The notes under the pieces are model-generated. The model saw only the letters and a program-made list of their open reading frames with translations. It had not been told where the DNA came from and did no database searches. The position numbers and the translations under genes were made by a program. Shown one piece after another: positions 61,000 to 64,000 of a DNA stretch of 64,000 nucleotides; position 1 is the stretch's first letter, and each line of letters opens with the position of its first letter. Location of the stretch: NCBI GenBank assembly GCA_037783415.1, contig JAZGTN010000046.1:7260501-7324500 (forward strand), written 5' to 3'. The stretch comes from Leptasterias polaris (Eukaryota > Echinodermata > Asteroidea > Forcipulatida > Asteriidae).

Positions 61000-62629
61000 T
61001 CTTGCGGCCGATGAGGGCGCGCTAACCAGTTTATTTAAATAGTGGTGAAGTACGTGAATAAATTATAAAGAACCCGGATGCATTTTCTTCTCCTGTCACA
61101 CTTCCAAAAAACAAGACTCGCAAACATACTCGTAAAAAGGCATTTTATACTTGCGATGGCACTAATGGGCCTTCGTAGTCTTTGCTGATGTATATTTTTT
61201 TACCTTTTCATTTGTATTTTTTTACCTTCGGGCCCTTTAGGGGCTCCGTAGTTAACGGGGGTCGTGTGATATTTTTGACTTATCGGGCAACTCTTTGCCC
61301 AAACATAATAGTATCAGCATTGGACCATCCAGTCAACCAATAATTTGGTAAACTCTGCCTAAACGTTTTGGGCCAATTTATTTTAACAACAAATAAAAAA
61401 TGCGTTTACCCAGCACATGTTTTAACCAAAGAATTTGCAGTGATGATGACTCATATAGAGTGTTAAAATATACCTCGTCATCACCTAGTATCCATACATG
61501 TGGTTGTATTCCCCGTTATAGTAGACCTACTTGAACATCATTTTAAAATCATTCCCATTGACCGACAATTGTGATGATTAGATGAGAATAATAACATGGA
61601 CAAGGTGTACTGCAACAAGTTGAATCTCTAATACGCACACTATGAATCATATCCTGTTCAAAGTAATTTCACAGGATACAATTAGTGCATACGAGTCTAT
61701 CGGACGGTGTTCATCACTGACTGCAGGGAGGCTACGTTCTTTTTGCTGTCACGGTACACTTTATATAGAGCAAAATGATATTGTTGATCGAAGGGACTTG
61801 CGATTCAACTCCACCTTCTTGTGATAATGAATTATCGAGCCGTACATGTACCTTTGTAATACTCCAACTCTCTTTAATCACAACATCATTAATGAAGCGA
61901 GTTGCAGAACCAATATTATTAATTTATGACAAAATAGATATCTCTTGCTCAGGGATAATATTATAAGAATATCTTAACGCGAAAAACGTTCTAAAACTGG
62001 GGTAATGAAGTTTGTGAGAAGACAACTCTCGATAACTTAACTAAGAACATTTTTACAATCAACGTGCTAGTCAAAAGTGGTGGTGAAATACGAGGGTAAC
62101 TTTATCTTACGAAAAGTATAACAATACTGTAAGTACAGCAGGTGTATAGGCATATGTTGAGATAAAGAGGTATCTGTTATACGTAAAACAGAAACAATAC
62201 CCTTTACTGATATCTCGCATTCATTAAAACCACGATGATATAAAGAAGAGTAAGAATTACACTCTCCTGAGCAAAATTAAACTACATAGAGTGTGTGGAG
62301 ACGCCACCTATCCCAATGTAGAAAGCTCAAGTTTTAGTAGTCCTTGTACGGTGATTTATGTTTTTGTTTACATAGTCGACTAACAATAGAAATTCCATCG
62401 ACTGCGCACTAAAATAATTATAATTATGGATGACCTTCATTGTGTGTACAATTATCCTTTTTTTCTGCAACGATAAGTGTAAAGGTATTAGCTGAACGTT
62501 TCTCCAACGTTTGTAATCGTCGCAGTTTCGACCTGCTATGTGGCATTTTCCCTTTAAAAATAGAGTATACCTTTGGTTTTTAGAACCGTTTGATTGTTGT
62601 AATCCCATATAAATGTAGATATATTATAC
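61000..62629. other. No gene recognised (upstream of the sulfatase gene)
   Basis: AT-rich spacer with no ORF of recognisable type on either strand. Apart from the leader module to its left there are no strong repeats. Regulatory sequences of the sulfatase gene are expected here but cannot be singled out. Confidence 0.5.
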
Positions 62630-62905
62630 ACAATACAACTAACCTGTGAAAATTTCACTTCAAAAGGTGGTCGCGTTTTTGAGATATCACCGAAAAACCG
62701 GAGCGGTATTATGTTTACGCAGCAATAATAATCCCTATGGAACCGATCTGAGAAGCGTTTCTAACAGTAACGGTTCTCAGATTCAAATTTTGGGGCATAA
62801 AACCTGATATCTTTTTCCATGACCACTTTACTTCGAAGTCAAAAGGCTGTATACAATCGAAGGCTGCTGTACTTGTAACCAAGTAAGTTTTGATTGTCTT
62901 TAATT
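62630..62905. repeat. Probable interspersed repeat with internal hairpin
   Basis: The stretch (CTAACCTGTGAAAATTTCAC, TTTTTGAGATATCACCG, ATAAAACCTGATATCTTTTT) resembles a repeat type I recall from echinoderm genomes; I cannot name it. It includes the hairpin CTGAGAAGCG...CGGTTCTCAG (about 62749-62781). No second copy lies in this window, so the call rests on recollection. Confidence 0.35.
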
Positions 62906-63329
62906 TTAAGAGTGATTACCAAACGTATACCTTCCCTTTTACTCATCTGCGGTAACCTAGGCATTAAAGCTAGCCATCCGTTGTTCTATATATATCTAGT
63001 TTGATCTAAGAAAGTTGAACAAACACAGTGAAGTCAGTGACTCATTTGAGTGAGAGCTGCTGAAATAGAAGTTGCTTTGCTTATGTGCTACATCCATGTC
63101 ATGAGTTATACACGTATGGTGCAGTAGTTCTGATATCGCCCAACATACACATCAGACTCCACATAGTATAGCTGACTAAATGACAACGGGTGATTTGGTT
63201 TCATTGACAGCTTCTCCGAACATTGATGAGAATTTTCAACATGTTGCCCGATCTAATTTGGTACAGAAGATGCTAAGTGCTTTTTCTTTGAACAAGAGTC
63301 ACATCTTGTATTTGCTACTAAAATAAGAC

Positions 63330-63707
63330 ATGGGCAGAATGACGGTATTTTACGGGAAGATGTCGAGAACATATGTTTTTGTTATGATAAGTGCCATGGT
63401 GTTGGTTCTTTTCCAGCTTTATTATTTCCTTTATTATAAGTCTATTTTGAATGACATTCGACAACGGAATCCACCAAAACCACAATTATATAGCACTGGT
63501 GCACAAGAGCAGAAGCCCAACATACTGTTTCTACTAGTGGACGACTTGGGCTTTAATGATGTTGGTTACCACGCGAAGGACGGTGGATCTGCCATCAGAA
63601 CTCCAACAATAGATGCACTGGCTGAACAAGGCGTCAAGTTAGAAAATTACTACGTCCAACCTCTGTGCTCACCAACCAGGAGCCAGCTCATGACAGGCAG
63701 ATACCAG
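63330..63707 (+). CDS. Arylsulfatase I/J/B-like sulfatase, first coding exon (partial)
   Basis: The exon encodes 126 residues and ends at a consensus donor, ACCAG|GTATGT. Residues 14-36 ([20 protein letters not shown]) form a hydrophobic signal-anchor, so the enzyme should enter the secretory pathway. The sulfatase fold starts at [19 protein letters not shown], with the paired Asp that bind calcium. It continues [20 protein letters not shown] and reaches [22 protein letters not shown] is the C-x-(P/S)-x-R signature in which the Cys becomes formylglycine. The ARSB/I/J group has the same order. An extra few residues (AKDGG) precede the IRTP block. Later exons lie outside the window. ATGs at 63339 and 63360 are alternative starts. 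Confidence 0.9.
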
Positions 63708-63716
63708 GTATGTATC

Positions 63717-63865
63717 ACCCATAAATGTAATAAAAACCATAAATGTTATAAAATCAACAATAAATGTAATAAACCAATCAACCATAAATGTAATAAAAAT
63801 CAACCATAAATATAATAACCCAATCAACCATAAATGTAATAAAAATCAACCATAAATGTAATAAT
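63717..63865 (+). repeat. Minisatellite in sulfatase intron 1 (ACCATAAATGTAATAAAAATCA)
   Basis: About seven units of 18-32 bp share ACCATAAATGTAATAA. Length variation comes from AATCA and CCAATCA spacers. It begins ten bases after the splice donor and makes no likely coding contribution. Confidence 0.9.
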
Positions 63866-64000
63866 CAGTTCTGTTTTTATTAAATGTTTCACCCAATGTT
63901 CTATGCAAATATGTGCTCTCTCATTATTTATCTAAGTCAGTAAAATAGGTTTAAAGCAATATCGGGACTCGTAAAAATTACGAATGTACAACATCCTTTC

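Overview
The window is eukaryotic and animal. It has intron-split coding exons with canonical GT/AG borders, four phase-1 SRCR exons, a sulfatase exon with a formylglycine motif, many non-LTR, LTR, DIRS and DNA transposons, tRNA-derived SINEs, and AT-rich spacers with long G/C homopolymers. Tandem SRCR exons, arylsulfatase I/J/B-like genes and this repeat mixture best fit a marine deuterostome invertebrate, most likely an echinoderm. The phylum is inference. Host genes are a small minority. Only two host loci are supported: the SRCR-domain gene (10105-12433, minus strand, internal exons only) and the first coding exon of an arylsulfatase-like gene (63330-63707, plus strand, running off the window).

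Layout. 1-720: foldback element. 829-6940: degenerate BEL/Pao retrotransposon, cut before its stop codon by a 2.45-kb transposon (4275-6722) whose arms are inverted 21-bp tandem arrays. 6950-9190: minus-strand DIRS remnant containing a 1.05-kb Mutator-like element with a perfect 9-bp target duplication. 10105-12433: SRCR exons. 12434-25110: LINE fragments, a large inverted-repeat element, two copies of a 0.7-kb MITE, a hAT element, a nested foldback pair and a Tx1/L1-like LINE end. 25598-31700: a SINE, gene-poor spacer and minisatellites. 31704-40195: a pair of 135-bp inverted repeats enclosing a broken transposon ORF, a SINE, a LINE that is open apart from one stop codon, and a nested L2-like LINE. 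41585-44939: apparently intact piggyBac element inserted in a LINE end. 45277-49859: minisatellites, MITE and hAT element. 49916-59520 or beyond: minus-strand Gypsy element split by two large insertions. 60158-60989: duplicated leader module. 61000-64000: spacer and the sulfatase exon.

The window is mainly a record of nested insertions. Removing the piggyBac element reopens the LINE frame. Removing the 21-bp-array element leaves BEL pol with its own stop codon. Removing the CCATTG-repeat element rejoins the Gypsy integrase frame. These joins, plus target duplications, fix several element borders without any database.

The strongest candidates for undescribed biology are (a) two unrelated transposons whose arms are tandem arrays of short palindrome-bearing units, and (b) a repeated 5-prime leader module at two distant loci: duplicated 58-60-bp leader, stem-loop, CAG then GTAAT, and a shared 23-bp ATGGTGGAAGATCCGG block. 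Limits: no alignment or database search was run. Family names rest on recognised protein motifs, and many borders are approximate.
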